Positions 1-13,600 of a stretch of DNA of 64,000 bases are shown in pieces; within the stretch, counting starts at the first letter, position 1, and each line of letters opens with the position of its first letter. The notes under the pieces are model-generated. The model was not told the DNA's origin, ran no database searches, and worked only from the letters and a program-made list of their open reading frames with translations. Origin of the DNA: Vidua macroura (lineage: Eukaryota > Chordata > Aves > Passeriformes > Viduidae); NCBI RefSeq assembly GCF_024509145.1, contig NC_071573.1:8991001-9055000 (forward strand). The letters run 5' to 3'. A program made the position numbers and the translations under genes.

Positions 1-1600
1 GTGTGCTACAGCACTTAAATTGCCACCACAGATACTTTCAGAAATTCCATACAGCCACTTTGATGGTGCAGTTAAATACTATTTTGTGTCTGTATGTGAT
101 GTGTCAAGTAATGCGATAAACAGAAGTGTAGGTATGTTAAAAGTACAGCTGCAAGCAGTACAATGCAGGAAAGAGCGTGGAGACAGAAACAGGACTTTTT
201 TGGGTGTTGTCCTTTTTGTATCCAGTGTTACTGCTATTTTACAGAAGGTCTCCTAGTAGGGTGATGTGTGGGGCAGCTCTGGGTAGACCAGATGTGGTTT
301 CTTTAACTTGAGGTAGGAGCTGAAGGAGGTGGCAATAGGAGGTTGTTTTGCTTGCTTGTTTTTTGAAAGCTAGCAAAGAAAGTATTTGTTGTATCTGCCC
401 CTGTAAGGATCTGGAATGCTGTGGAAGGGTGGCTGTGAGGTAGCTCAGAGCCCCCTTCAACACTGTAACACTGGCCGTGCCAGGCCTGCATCTGCCATAA
501 TACAGACATGAGTGCTGGCTCTCATTTAGAAGTCTGGGCTGGTCTTAAGGGGCAGAAGTTTGTTTTGTGAAGGGCTCTTTTTTTCTTTTATTTCCCTCCC
601 CTTTTTATTCTTGCTCCTTTCATGTTTAAGGAGCAAACTCTTCATCTTGGCACTTATGTCACCTGTCAAAACACTGTCCTAAGCAAGATCAAAGAGTAGA
701 GGGACTGGTCAGGTGAATGTGCTCACCTGGCATTGTTACTGCAGCCTGAAACACCTGTCAGGTCTTGTCTGTTTTTTTTTTTTGTTTTTTTTTTTTCCTT
801 AAGAGACTTGAAGACTCAGGAAAAAAATCTTTCACTAGCTGAGTTGTTTGTATTTGATAATTGGTAAGCAGTGTTATGAAACATCAGCTTTGAAAGCAGC
901 ACAGACCTCTTTCAAGATGTGCTATTCGGGCTGTGTCTTGTTCACTCTAACTAGGGTGGAGAGCAAGTCCTGGTCCTTTAGTGTTTTGAGGCAGGCCAGG
1001 TTTCCCTTACTTTCATTCATCTTTTCTCTATATGAAAGAAGTTGGGTGTGAGCAGGATGCACCAGACCTTCTGAGAAAGATGTTTGTGTTTGGTCCTCTT
1101 GTTTCTCACCCTTTCAGAGGATCCTCTTCACATGACAGGATGAAACCTGTCAAATACCCAGCTCTGTTTACTTACTTTTGCCATATTGGACCATGGTGCT
1201 ACAAGATGGTAGAATACAAGCTTGGGTAGGGCTTGCTTGTTTAATAATTAAAAAAAAAACCCTGAATCTGGTAAGCAGATAGTACAATTAGCTGGGTAAG
1301 ATGATGTTTCTTTCTTTTGTAAATAGCTTCTTGGTTATAAAGCGGGAATTCTGCATTTCTGGCTAAGGTGTTTGGGAACCTTTAGCTCAGGTTCTCCTGA
1401 AGATGTGAATGACCTTCCTTCCATGCTGTCTGGAGTAGCACATGTACTTAAGAGTACTCCTTTTTTTAAAATTTCCTGCTCTGTCTATTTCCTGGTCAGC
1501 AAATGTATTGATTGGAAATAACTTGCAGAGTAACCTAAATGTTTAATGACTAAACATTTCCAATTATTTTATGTTGAGTTCATTTTTTCTTATCTTTCAG
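1..1600 (+). other. FRMD1 intron (5' part of gene upstream of window)
   Basis: This sequence lies upstream of the first recognisable FRMD1 exon. I see no exon resembling the F1 lobe of FRMD1/FRMD6, no promoter signature and no CpG clustering. The only notable item is the T-rich tract at 772-796. Confidence 0.6.
772..796 (+). repeat. interrupted poly(T) tract
   Basis: Twelve T, one G, then twelve T, in the FRMD1 intron upstream of exon a. It could be a minus-strand poly(A) remnant of an old retroposed copy, but no body is recognisable beside it. Confidence 0.7.
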
Positions 1601-1680
1601 ATAATGAATATGTGTTTATAGACCTGGAGCAGAAGCTTAGCAAATACTTTTCAAAGGAATGGAAGAAAGAGACCACCAAA
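1601..1680 (+). CDS. FRMD1: FRMD1 exon a, end of FERM F1 lobe
   Basis: The acceptor is tatctttcag and the donor gtaaga. The exon begins with two bases completing a split codon, then encodes residues 2-27 (NEYVFIDLEQKLSKYF..KK). This corresponds to the late F1 lobe in FRMD6, where the matching stretch has EQKLYKY-type wording. It is the first FRMD1 exon I can recognise. No open frame with good splice borders resembling the preceding F1 sequence is visible in 1-1600. Confidence 0.9.
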
Positions 1681-4600
1681 GTAAGAGAGGTGTTTTGGAC
1701 TGCACAGTGAAATGAAAACTCTTAAACTAAGTTCCATAAAGCATTTCTTGAAGATGGTCTGCACAATACTTTTCAGTAGCAAGATGCAGTGACTTTTGCA
1801 TAGTTGTACAATTAATTAAAAGAGCTAAACCAGCCCCATATGCAACTTTAGCTGAGCAATAGTAATCACATGGTTGCTGCTTGGCTGATGCAGAAGTGGA
1901 GAAGGTCAATTGGTCAGTTTTCCATTTTAATTTAGTCTGGAGACCTCATTTTATCCTTAAGCAAAACAGCCTAAAATAACCTTTTGTGACTTGAATCTGA
2001 TACATGGGAAATGACTGGAGCTGTGACTCTTCCCAGAGTATGTGCAAAAGGACAGTGGAGGGAGAGGAAGGATATTTTGAGATGAGTCCTAGTTCTTTAA
2101 AGCTAGCTAGCCTTGACAAGGGAGGGAAAAACTACATGAAATAAAGACAAGCTTATGTAACTGTTTAATACTCTTCATTCAGACATGATAATGTCCATTT
2201 GTGTGTGTCATTAATAGAGGAGCCATAGTCTAGAACAAAGTAAGGCATGCAATTGCTTTCAGATATCTTAACCAGGTCGTTGTAAAAGTTGTAAATTATT
2301 TTTTTCCACCTTGCCTAAGCCTACTCTTTCAGAGGGTAGGCACACTTGCCATTTCTGCTGCTTACAGAAGTTTGTAGGTAACTAGTGAGGTTTGGGGATC
2401 TCTCTTATCCCCAAGCATGTGCTCTGCTTTTCCCAAACAAGTGAGAGTTACTCCAGAAACAGCCAGAGTCATGCAGAGGGGCTGTCTGCCCAGCCAGTGA
2501 GAGCTTCCCAAAGCAGGTGTTTCTGGTCACCTCAGGATGGGGTACGCTTTGAGGTCGCTCTGTGATTGAATTCTTGCTACACTTTTCTGGTCAGGATAAG
2601 TGTTGAACCTCTGGTGTGATGAGAATCACAAAAGACTGAATGAGTTGCTACTGGCAGTAGTACAGTCTGAGATGAGTTAGCTTATTGGACTGGGTTAGTT
2701 GAGAAGGATTTAATTCCTCTGAAAGCCCAGTCCAGCTGATAAAATAGGGTGACTATGAACAGCTTCCAGAAATAAAGTGGAAATGATGGTCAAGAAGCTG
2801 TCTGCATCAGATGTGGAGGGCATGCCATGTACCTTGTCCAGTGACATGGATCTGACCAGCAAAGCCTTGGAACTGCCTGTGGGAGCAAAGTTACCTGTGT
2901 GAACATGAAAGTGGCAAAGTAGGAAAGATGAGAGAATGAGCTACTAAGATGTTCCTTTCTTCTTTTTCCCTTTTTCCTTTTTTTTTCTCCTGCTCAAACA
3001 AGCCTGTAAGTCAGAAAGATAGGCTGTAGTTAAAACAACAGGCCTCACGCTGGCTTTCTTCTAACAGCACTCCTCATGTGAAGCAGACACCACCACTGCC
3101 TTTTGCTCTGTGGCTGCAGGAATGTGTGAATAACTAACCAGCAGCCCTGCCAAACAAAAGGCACGGAGCTGGTACCAGGCTGGTGCAGTCAGCCGCAGGC
3201 AGTGACTGCTGAGCACGTGTGCCTGTGCTGGGTGATGTGCTGTGGTGCAGGGATGGATGGGTGCTCCTAGGAGTGCCCTGGAAACGCCACGGCTGTGCCA
3301 GCGTGGCACGCTGCACTGCTGCCTTGCCTGGTGCTTTGAGGGAGGCTGGGTTAGACTTGCTGTATTCAGCACAAATGTGCTGCCAGGTGCTGAGCTAGGT
3401 AATTCTGGGCCAGCTTGGGTGTCCCCAGGCTACACTGGGACTCTTACACCAGCTCATCCCTCCTATCCAAAAAATTTCTGCTCTTCCTAGGAGATTTTTT
3501 CATTCAACCTGTTGGAATGTTTTGTGATGCCTCATTGTCATGAGCCTCCAAGACAGTCAGACTCTCTCCTAAAATTTGCTAAGAGTAGAAAATGAAAAGC
3601 AGTATGAGGAGTGAATTTCAGAGGAGAGAACATTACCAGAGAGGGTAACAGGAATTTTGGATGCTGATCATAATTTAATTCGTCTTCTGTCTTTGCTCTA
3701 GGGGACAGAGAAATTCAGCCCTCCATTTGTTGCGTTCTTTAGAGTACAATACTACGTAGAAAATGGAAGAGTAATAGGGTAAGATCTCTTCTGTGGTAAT
3801 TACTGTGTTTTGAATTATTCAGTGTGTTCTTAAAATGAAAGAAAAATGTTTCTTTGTTAAGCTCATCTCTGTGAACTCATTGAAATAAGCTTTAAAAATC
3901 TGCTTGAATTTTTTTTTAAGACCTTCACAGATGTCCTTACTCAGCTATGAATGTTTTCTGCCTGAATCATACTCCATATCCCTAGGAAAATTGTGACTGC
4001 TTTTCCATCTGTGTTGAAAGTGCAGGTTGAATGATGACATTATCAAAACATGATTAGCACTCTTTTGCTTGTGTCTTTTGGTTGTATGAAAGGCACCGGA
4101 TGAATATACCAAAAATAGTTATTATACTCCAAGGCATATGTTTTGGATCTGGTTTTTGTATTTGAGCAGTGCTCTGTGCGGTCTACTCCTGGAAATGGAC
4201 TTTCATACATGGACAAAGAAATCACTTCATAACTTAGAGTTTTTCATTTGTAGTCCATTCACATGGAATATGGGCTGCACTCAAAACAGCACCACTCTCA
4301 CCCATGGTACAGAACAAAGGATGAGGTAGTTAAAAATGAACAACTGACAGAGTTAATTTACATCAGCACTTCTGGTGTGGCTCTGTCCCTGGGGGAAGCC
4401 AAGAGCTGAGATCATTTAGGTGGATTAAAATCTTTACCAAATTTTTGGCATTCATTCTTGTCTTGAGCAAAGCTTGTGGTTTTCTATGTTTTCTCTTCCC
4501 ATAGTCTTTCACTTTTGGATACAGGGGACTCTTTCTTATGGAGTCTGTCTGGCTGATAAGTGTTTTTCATTTCATTTTGCTTTTTTTGTACAAAGAGAGA

Positions 4601-7600
4601 TTACATATCATTCTGCCACTCCCGAGTTATGTATCCTCCACCATCACAGGCATATTTCTCTTGCACTAGTAATTTAATTGGAGAGGTTTGTAGAGCCACG
4701 CAGAGATAGTTATCTGCCCCCTTTAAACTATACTTACACACTTTTACAAGCAGACTGTAGTGTCCAGCACCTCATCTACATGCACGTGTCAGCAGCCGGC
4801 TTCCCGTGATCTCTGAGGACAGGGGGTGTGTGGGTTATCAAGGCTATGCCATAGTTAGTGCTTATCAGAAAATCCCTGTTTAGCAACTTGAGGAAGAAGA
4901 CAAAAACAAGCCCAGGGCTCCTGTGTCTTTTGATCTACCTTGCAGGGAGTTCGCTGTTAAGAACTATCATGAGCCTAAGGCAAGGTGAAACAAAAAGCAG
5001 TGCCAAGTTTAGAGGGAAAAGGAGGACAGGTGTGCAAGAAATAGGACTGAGAGTCCAAGGGAGTTGACTCTCCTGGCTGCTACAGGCTTTCCAGGGAAAT
5101 AGAAGTGCTTGATTGTAGTCAGTCTCCAAAACAGGTGTGATGTGATTTTTCTTTCATCTACCTTCTGCCCTAACTTCTTAGATCTCATGCTTCTCAAGAT
5201 AGAAGCTACTATTTCTCATGTTTGTACAACACTTAGTGGGAGAAGACCTTGATCTTGGTTTGGTGCTCCTTATACACACAACTGTATCAGGGTGGCATTG
5301 GCACACATGAGACGTGTCAAAGTTTAATCCCTCTTCTCAGCAGGATGGTGTTTTTGAGGGGCCTTATCTGAACTTTGTTCTTGAAGTAGATTTGCCTTTG
5401 TCTTGCAGTGATAAGGTGGCACGGCAGCTCTACTACTGCCATCTCAAAGAGCAAGTACTTATGTCTCATTGCAACCACAAAGAAGAAATCTACTTCTTGC
5501 TGGCTGCCTACAGCTTACAGGCAGACTTGGGCAACTACAGAGAGAAGGTCCATGCTGGCAAATATTTTGAACCTCAGGCTTATTTCCCACAATGGGTAAG
5601 TTTGGGGGGAACCTTTCTGTCAACAGATCATGCATACAGCAGGAGCTATGCCAAGGTGGTACCAAACTGCAGCCATGCAACTTCCCCATCTCCCACTGCA
5701 GTGATCAGGCAGATGGGTAGAGTATCACCCTGAAGGTCCCTCAGGAGATCTCTTGTCTTTCCACTGGATGTAAGTGCACATTCCTGGGCTCAATGAGGTG
5801 GGTGGTACATCCTTCCTTGGTGATGAAATGTATTGGTGTCACATGAATAATTCTGACAGTGAAGATGTCTTTGTTTAATTCTTCTATGGCTTAAAGGGTT
5901 GTGTGTTTCCAGCAAGATCTGCACAACCCAAGCTCTCCAGAAAACCTCAGGGCTGCAAAGCCAAGTCTATTTCCCTTTGTTCCCCTCTCTGTAATGCTTG
6001 CCTCAGGGATGGATAGATCCAAACCCTATGGGGTAATACTGCCGTACAGTGCCTCTGGTGCTTGCTTTGTCATTAATCTCTGCCTCAAGTGCAGCAAGAG
6101 GAAAGAGTAAGCATTTGCATGTTTGTTTATAAGCATGTGCATGTGACTTGTGCCCTTCAGGACTTACAACCAAGAACTGATTTAGTGGTCAAATGAAAGC
6201 AAATTACTTAAGACTCTGTTAATTGGCTGCTTGTCCCAGGCAAGTTGCATCTCCCCTGTAAGATGGCGCTGTCTTCTGCTTTGGGGAAGAGGTTCAGATC
6301 AGTGACCAGACTTGTCTTGAAGACAGTAGTCTCTTTTATGCACAAATCCTAGCCTGCCTGCCTTGCTGTGCAGCAGTGTGCCTTTCTCCCAGACAATCCA
6401 CCATCATCCCATGCCGTTCCTTGTTACAGAGTGCCTGTCAAGAGGTAGCCAACAAAGGGCTGGAAATGGTGGGTCTTGTGTGCTGTTTCTGAGGCAGTTA
6501 AAGGGCTTATCACAGACTGTTGCTCACCTGTGCTGAGCCAAACCCCAAGCAAGTATGTGGATGATTTATTACATTATTACAAACAGCAAAATCTGGCAGG
6601 CATGGGGACGCTTCTCTCCCTGCCCCTGGGCTCCCATGGGGAGATAGTGAGCAATCTCCTCCTCCAACACAATCACTTCCCTCAACACGTGCTTCATATC
6701 ATTTGGCCAAGGGCTGCCGCAAGTCTCGTGCCAGTGAGGAGAGGCACTGCTGCCCTGGGCTGACCCACCCAGCTTTGAAGCGTGGATCTGGCACATCTCT
6801 TTCTGCTGACACTGCACAGCTGATGGCATCAATAGTGTCCTCCACCAAGGCCAGCCTTCCTCGTAGGAGGGCAACCAATCTGGCAGGGCATGCAGAGGTG
6901 TTAGCAAACAGAGTAAGCAAGGGCTTTAATATTAAATGTAAGTGGGAACTGGGTGGTGATGGAGTCCTGGTTTGTGCCAGGACAGGTTATTGCTGGCAGG
7001 ATGTTCTCAGGTACTTGGTGCAATCCAGTTTCAAATGCCCCTGCTGGTGGGGAATGTTGGGAAGTGAATTCAGCCAGTCATCCCTCTTACCTGTCACTGC
7101 CACTCACAGCCTGAAAAGAAGCAGTTGAGTATGGGAGAGGGCTGAGCTGTCCAGTACCTTTGTACAGAGAGGGCATGTGGGCAAACATGGGAACTGGGCA
7201 CTTGCAGGTCAGGAGCAAAAGGCCCAGGGCAGGTTTTTCCTACTGCTTAGTGAAGCCACATGCCTGCCAACCACTCCTAATAGATAAAAAAATACCTTGA
7301 GATAGTGTTATCCACCCCTTTTGAGAATGGAAATGCTAAATAAGCCTAATGTGTAGTTTCTGGTCTTAAAAGGATAACCTAGTATTTCTGCCTCAACAGA
7401 GATGTTGCTGCTGATTGTGTTGGCATGCAGAGAAGTATTTGTTATCTGCCCGTAGACATTTATGGATACCAAGAGTTAGGAAAACTAATTCCAATACTTA
7501 AAAGTGAAAAAGGCTGACACGATCTCTGTAGTCTAGGTCTGATACAGTTTTGCCACTAGGATCTGTTTGGAGACATCGGTGTCATCTGGGTTGTTTTAAA

Positions 7601-10600
7601 TACTTATCCTCCAGGGAGGTAGAAGCAAACACAGACCAACATCCTGAGGGAATATATGAACGTCCTCCACCTCCAGCCACTGCTGTGTTGTTGATCACAG
7701 CTGCCTCTCATGGGGATTGCTGAAGAGTTGCTGACCTGTTTGTTTTCTTTGCGGTTTAGATAATTGCAAAGAGGGGGAGCGACTACATCTTGAAACATGC
7801 CCCAGAGATGCACAGAGAACAGCAAGGCCTGAGCGCTAAGGAAGCGGTGCTGAAGTTCATTAAAGAGTCCTGCCTGCTGGAAGATGTGCCTGTCCACTTC
7901 TACAGGCTGCAGAAGGTTAAACAAAGAGCTTCTTATTTTGAACTTCTCTCCCATCATTAATTGAATGCACCATGGCATTTTTCTCTTTCTGTTTGTTTGA
8001 GGGACAGTTGCCTCTGATTTAGAGAGGCAAAACAAATCTAAAATGCTCAACCAAATGAGGGCTGTCCCCACAAACAAGTCCAATATACAGACTTCACCAA
8101 TATACAGCTGTAGCTGGAATCTAGTTTTGTTCCTCAGCCAAGGAACTGGCCACAGGAATGGCAAAACTTCATATTTGTCCCTGCCTGTCAGTAGAATTGC
8201 ACCAGAGAATCAATTAAGCCTTTTTTTTTCCTGGTGGTAGTTCATTGAAATAATGACAAGAGGTCGGCCAGCTTTCACACAAATGTCGTGTAATAACTGA
8301 AGGTGACACTGAGTCATTCCAACTTTTGTATCCCATTCCTTCTCCAACCCTGCCAGAGTGGCTGGCGTTTTTTCAGCTGTGTGCTTTTCTTGGCAGTTTT
8401 GAATTCCTACATTGTTCCTTGTTAGACTCCTTACCCAAACCTGCTCATACAGAAGGTGCTTCATTTTCATGTGCTGAGTGTTTAGATCTAGAAATGGGAC
8501 TAATGAGAAGTTTTCTGTTCCACTTATGTGAGTGAAACCTGCCTATGCAATTAGGAATGGCTTAGGCTTTTTTTCCAAATGGAGATACTCTCCTCTGTCA
8601 GACTCATAATTAAGCTTCTTGGGTTTTTGTGCTCAGTGGCAATTATGTCTGGGAAGTATACATGTACTTTCAACATCTCTAACAGCTCTAGTTACTGAAG
8701 AAACATGCATTTTCTAGAGAAAATAAATGTTGATCAGTAGTCCAGGCTTATTTGCTTGCAAACCAAAGATGCTCACCTACCTTTCTTCTGTTCTCTGTTT
8801 TGATTCTTAATGCTGTTAGTGATGCAGTCATGAAGAGAGTTAGTTACACTTGAATGCCATAAGAAATCCAGCTGGCAGGACATGATACATTTTATATCTG
8901 AAAACACCAAGGCTGTGAAATTGGTTGCTCTTAATATTTAAATTCCTGTCTGACTTGAATTTAGGATTTAGGCATCATGTACTCTTCCATGTGTTGTTTG
9001 ATCCTTAATAGTCTTACTCCTGCTGTGTGACACAGTTATCTCATTTTGTGGTGAGAGATGCTCCTCCTAGGTGATGCTTGCATCACAGATTGCCTGAGCA
9101 AGTGCAGAGGGGTGCCAGGTGAAGGTGTTAGTGTTCTGATTGCTCTGAGATTTCAAAAGCAGCCACTTTTGTCTTAACACCCTCCTCATGGCTTCTACTG
9201 AGGTTAGGAGCTGCAAAAGAAAACACAATACACCCCGTATCTGTCATTCAGACCAATACTGATTTACAAAGCTCTTTGTCCTTAGGAGGCAGAAAATATT
9301 TCTTATTATTTTTTAATTTTTCTTACTTTGAGCTGAAGACATGGATGGTACCAGGGACAAAGGGGGAGGTAATGTGATGGCATAAGACTTTTGCCTTGCA
9401 AGCCAGATAAGGAGAGAATGTTGTGACATTAAGTTTGAGCTCTGTGAGCTCATACATCTTTACCCCCACATTTTCTCTCTACTTTTCCTCCTAACAAAAA
9501 AAATGCATGTGTTCCCCTCCCTAACTCTGCTGTGTTAGGAGAAGCTGAAAGAATTAGTTTATGATATTTTTTGGTTTTCAAGCAAAAGAATCTGAATAGA
9601 GGCCAAGTATGTCATACCAAGATGCAGCAGGAGTTAAAAGTCAGATAGTATTTCAACCCAGGTAATAAAACTCATGTAAAACCACCTACTCCCAACACCA
9701 AGGTCGAATGTTAGAATGAAAGTCTCAGTAACTGGGCACTGATTAGCTCCCCCCCAGCCAAGGGACATCTAAGATCTAGCAAATCCCTGGATGGGAGCAG
9801 CCGTGCTGTGGCAAGGAGAGGGGAATGGGCTCCCCTTCTGTTTTGGGCTCTCTGTCAGCTGGAGAGCAAGAGTGGTGTATGTTCATGGGGACAGCAGAGA
9901 CAGCATGTGGTTACGAGAGAGTTTACAAGGTACCTCTGAGAACAGTAATTGTCCACATTCTCAAATCACTAAAGCTACAGGATTCCCTGTTCCAGGGCAA
10001 CTAGGACATATGCTGGTGAAATGCCTGAGCCTCCCAGCATGAGGGGATTTTAGGTGTAGGTATTTCAGGGGTCAACAAGGCAAGGTGCACTTAACAAACA
10101 TAATAAAAACCAAATGAGCTGATGGCATCTGTGTGATGAGGAGTCCTGCTACCTCTCCTGCAGTAGGTGCCAGAACAAGAGCGTGGTCTTTGTAGATTAA
10201 CCTTTGACTCTTCTGTTCTTTTAGGATAAGAAGGAGGATCGACCGACAGTTATCCTGGGCCTGACCCTGAGAGGAATGCACATCTATCAGGTAACAGACT
10301 GCTGTGAAAGCCTTCTGGTGTAGCATTAACTCTGCCCAGTTCCCTGTCCTCCCCCCTCACCGTGGCTCCTCTGCCTCCCCTGCAAACCCCAGGCTCCACA
10401 TATCTCAAATTCTTGGTTGTTTGCAAATTCTTTGCACATCGCTGATTCCACCCTGTACCTGCCAGTCCCTGTGTCACTCTGAGTTTGATGTGTTGCAGGA
10501 GGTGAATCACGTTCGCCAGCTCCTCTACGACTTTCCCTGGTCACACATCGGGAAGCTGGCATTTCTGGTGAGTGTGATGGAATGGAGGCCATCTGCCAGT

Positions 10601-13600
10601 GGCTGCCAGCCTGGGACGTGGCAGAGCTGTCGGCCTGCCTGTGCTGCTGCGTTAGGGCCTGTCACTTGCATGCATGAGACCACAGCTATCTCTGGTAGCT
10701 GTGTGGCTGAAAATGTGCTCTTGCTCATTTCTTTGGCATCTTTCCTCTTTGTGCAGGGGAAAAAATTTGAAATCCAGCCAGATGGTTTGCCCTCTGCACG
10801 GAAACTGGTTTACTACACGGGTTGCCCCTTCAGGTCACGCCATTTGCTGCAGCTACTCAGCAACAGCCACCGGCTCTTTCTGAATATTCAGCCAGTTTTG
10901 AAGCAGATCCAAAAACTGGAGGAGGCTGAAGGTATGTTAGGGAACACCCAAGTGAGTTTAGTAAGAGGAAGAGTACAGTGTGTTAGTCTCTCCTGTTGTT
11001 TCATGGTGCCTACTCTCATCTAATTAATGGTGTTTCTGCTTTATCGGGGAGCCAGTAATAGAAGCAGAGGTGTTAGGTACGTTTCAAGGCCATTCCTAAG
11101 AAGTATTTATGGCTCCCACATTGTAGACTGTGATCAGAAATTGTGTTTGTGTGAGAGCAGTTAGAGGGATATCTCCTTTCAAGTGGCTCCTGTCTTTCCC
11201 GTCAGTGGGGTTACAGCAGTGGCCTTGAGCTGTGTGGGTGCAACCAGTGGCACATGCCAGTCACCTGTAGAAAGGCTCACTGATCAAGTGCCTTGGGCAA
11301 AAAGCCCTCGGTTGTTTTGTGTCTGTTAGTGTCGCTTGGATGTCTTAATCCACCCTCAGCAGATACATGCCATGGGAGAAATAATAAATCATTACTAAAT
11401 ACCAGCCACAGGAATCTTGTTCTGAGCTGACTTCATGTAGTGGTGGGTATTTCAAGAACCAATCAGTGCATCTGATTTTGAAGACTGAGCATCGAATTTC
11501 ACTAATTCCCTTTTTTCGTTTGCTTTTGTTTTGCTTTGTTGTTATTGACCTTCACTCTGAAACCTACTGTTTTCTGTATCATAACTGCCTCTACCTGCCT
11601 GTTCTAATTTAGGAGATGCTGGGTTTACTGCGAGTATGACTAATTCTTTTACAACCACCTGAGCATCCATCTGTTGAGCAAACAACATACAAAGCTGTCC
11701 CTGTATTTGTTCAGTAGCTGCAGCGGTTGTTGCTTAGTTGTTGGCTGATGCCAACAGAACTTCCCAAATATATTTTGTTACCCTTCCTTAAAGTTCTTAC
11801 TGGTTTCTCCCTTCTTTCTTCCTCAGAGAAGAAGCGCTACCGGGAGTCCTACATCAGTGACACTCTAGACATGGACCTGGACCCGTGTGACAAGAACTCC
11901 CGTGGCAGCGGGAGCAGCGGGGGCAGCCGCAGGGATAACCGCCTCTCACGCCAGTCCACCGGGAGTCACGGCAGCTCCCACACCTCGGGCATCGAGGCTG
12001 ACTCCAGGCACCGCGTGTCTGTGGAAATGTCGGTGGATGAGCCCTTCAGCATTGACCGGGTGCACAGGAAAGAGAAATCCTGCAGCTCAACCATCAGCTA
12101 CGGTAGCTCTGGCATTGACAGTGGCAGCAAAGGGCGGGCTGAAGATGACACTCAGGATGATGGTAAAGAATTTGGATATGTGGAGCAACTTCTAAGCCAA
12201 CTTTTGTCTCCTCCTGCAGGAGGGCAGGGAGTAAGAGACTGTACAGCAGCTTGGAGCACAAGTGTAATGCTAACCATTCTCCTGCTGCTCTCTTCCTCCT
12301 AGAGCTTGAGCTGGCAGTAGATGAGCCAGAGGAGATGCCTGTAGATGAGCCTTTAGAGGGAGACCAGTTAGAGGAGGCCACTGTGGGAGAATCTGTTGAA
12401 TCCCTGCCTCTAGATGCTGCTAGCTGCCAAGGTGAGATGGCTTTCTGCTGCTGCTCAATGCCGTTCTTTAAGGCTCCAGCAATAAGCATAATCTGAGGGA
12501 TCTACAAAAACTCTTATCTCCTTCTAAACAGCTGCCAGTGCTATTTACTGCCCTATTGCAACAGGATTTGCAGGCAGCTCATCTAGAGTTTACAGGCCAG
12601 CATTCTGTATTGTATGTACAGTGCTGCTCTCCTCTGTGCTCCTCAAAGTCTCCCTTCTCTAAATGTGCCAAGCTTATTTTCAGTTAATGACAAAAAGGTA
12701 ATTGAGGTAAACCTTTTCTAGGGAAGTAATATGCTTTAGTATCTTGTATGCCACAAAACAGCCAAGGGGCTCAACTGCAGAATAATGGGATGGTCACAGG
12801 AATTCTTAGGTAAAGTTTTGTGGCTTGTGATACAGGGAATGCTAGGCAACAGGGTTTATGCAGGAGTTGTCTGGCCTTAATATATACAGCCTTTATAGCA
12901 AAGCAAGAAGGGTGAAAATGGGATAAATTGGCAAGAAACTGTTTTCTTGAAAGTTTTCAAACATTGATCTTTACGGCCAAAAATGAGTATTTGTGAGCAA
13001 AACTCCTGGAGCACTAAGGGTGCTTAATGATGTATATTTGTCTTAAGAGGTTACCACTGTTTGAATGTGGCCTGTGAGAACAACTTCCCTTTTCCTCAGC
13101 CCACCAAACCTCAAACTTGCAATGCTTTTCACTTCTTGCTTCTCCTTTGCAGCTATAAATCAGGAATCTCTGTCTGTGGTGCAAGTCACACTAATCAAAA
13201 TGAGAGGCCAAAGTGTGGAATCCCTTCACCAGGTAAGGAAGAGGTTGCTCAGCAGGAGGGTCTGTGTGTGAGCATTGAACTGAGGTCTAGTGTAATGAGG
13301 TCTAGTTGCAAACTTGATCATCTTGAAGCCAGAAGTAGCTTACATCAGAACAAAACCAGATGCTCAAGCTCTAGTTGTTATATCATTTGTGTGATTATAG
13401 TCTGTGTGTACTGAAGTCTTTGTCAAGGTTTTCTTTTCATCAAACATTTGAGAAAGGCAAACTATATTTGGCAAAGTACGTCACAGAAGGAATTATATTT
13501 GGAAGAAGCTTATTAAAATGTCTTTTTAAGACTTCTTTTCAAAGTATAGCTGTACCCACTGCAGTAGAAATGTTGTGGTTTTTTGAAAAAAACCCAGTCG

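Larger units (their letters stand above)
1681..10224 (+). other. FRMD1 introns between exons a and e
   Basis: Four introns of about 2.0, 1.6, 2.2 and 2.3 kb. The spaces between the listed exons hold no recognisable repeat or extra exon. Open frames in them lack conserved wording or splice support. Confidence 0.55.

Noticed and set aside
7604..8164. A 186-codon minus-strand open frame overlapping FRMD1 exon d.
   Set aside because: It is antisense to a well-supported FERM exon and has no recognisable features; treated as a shadow.
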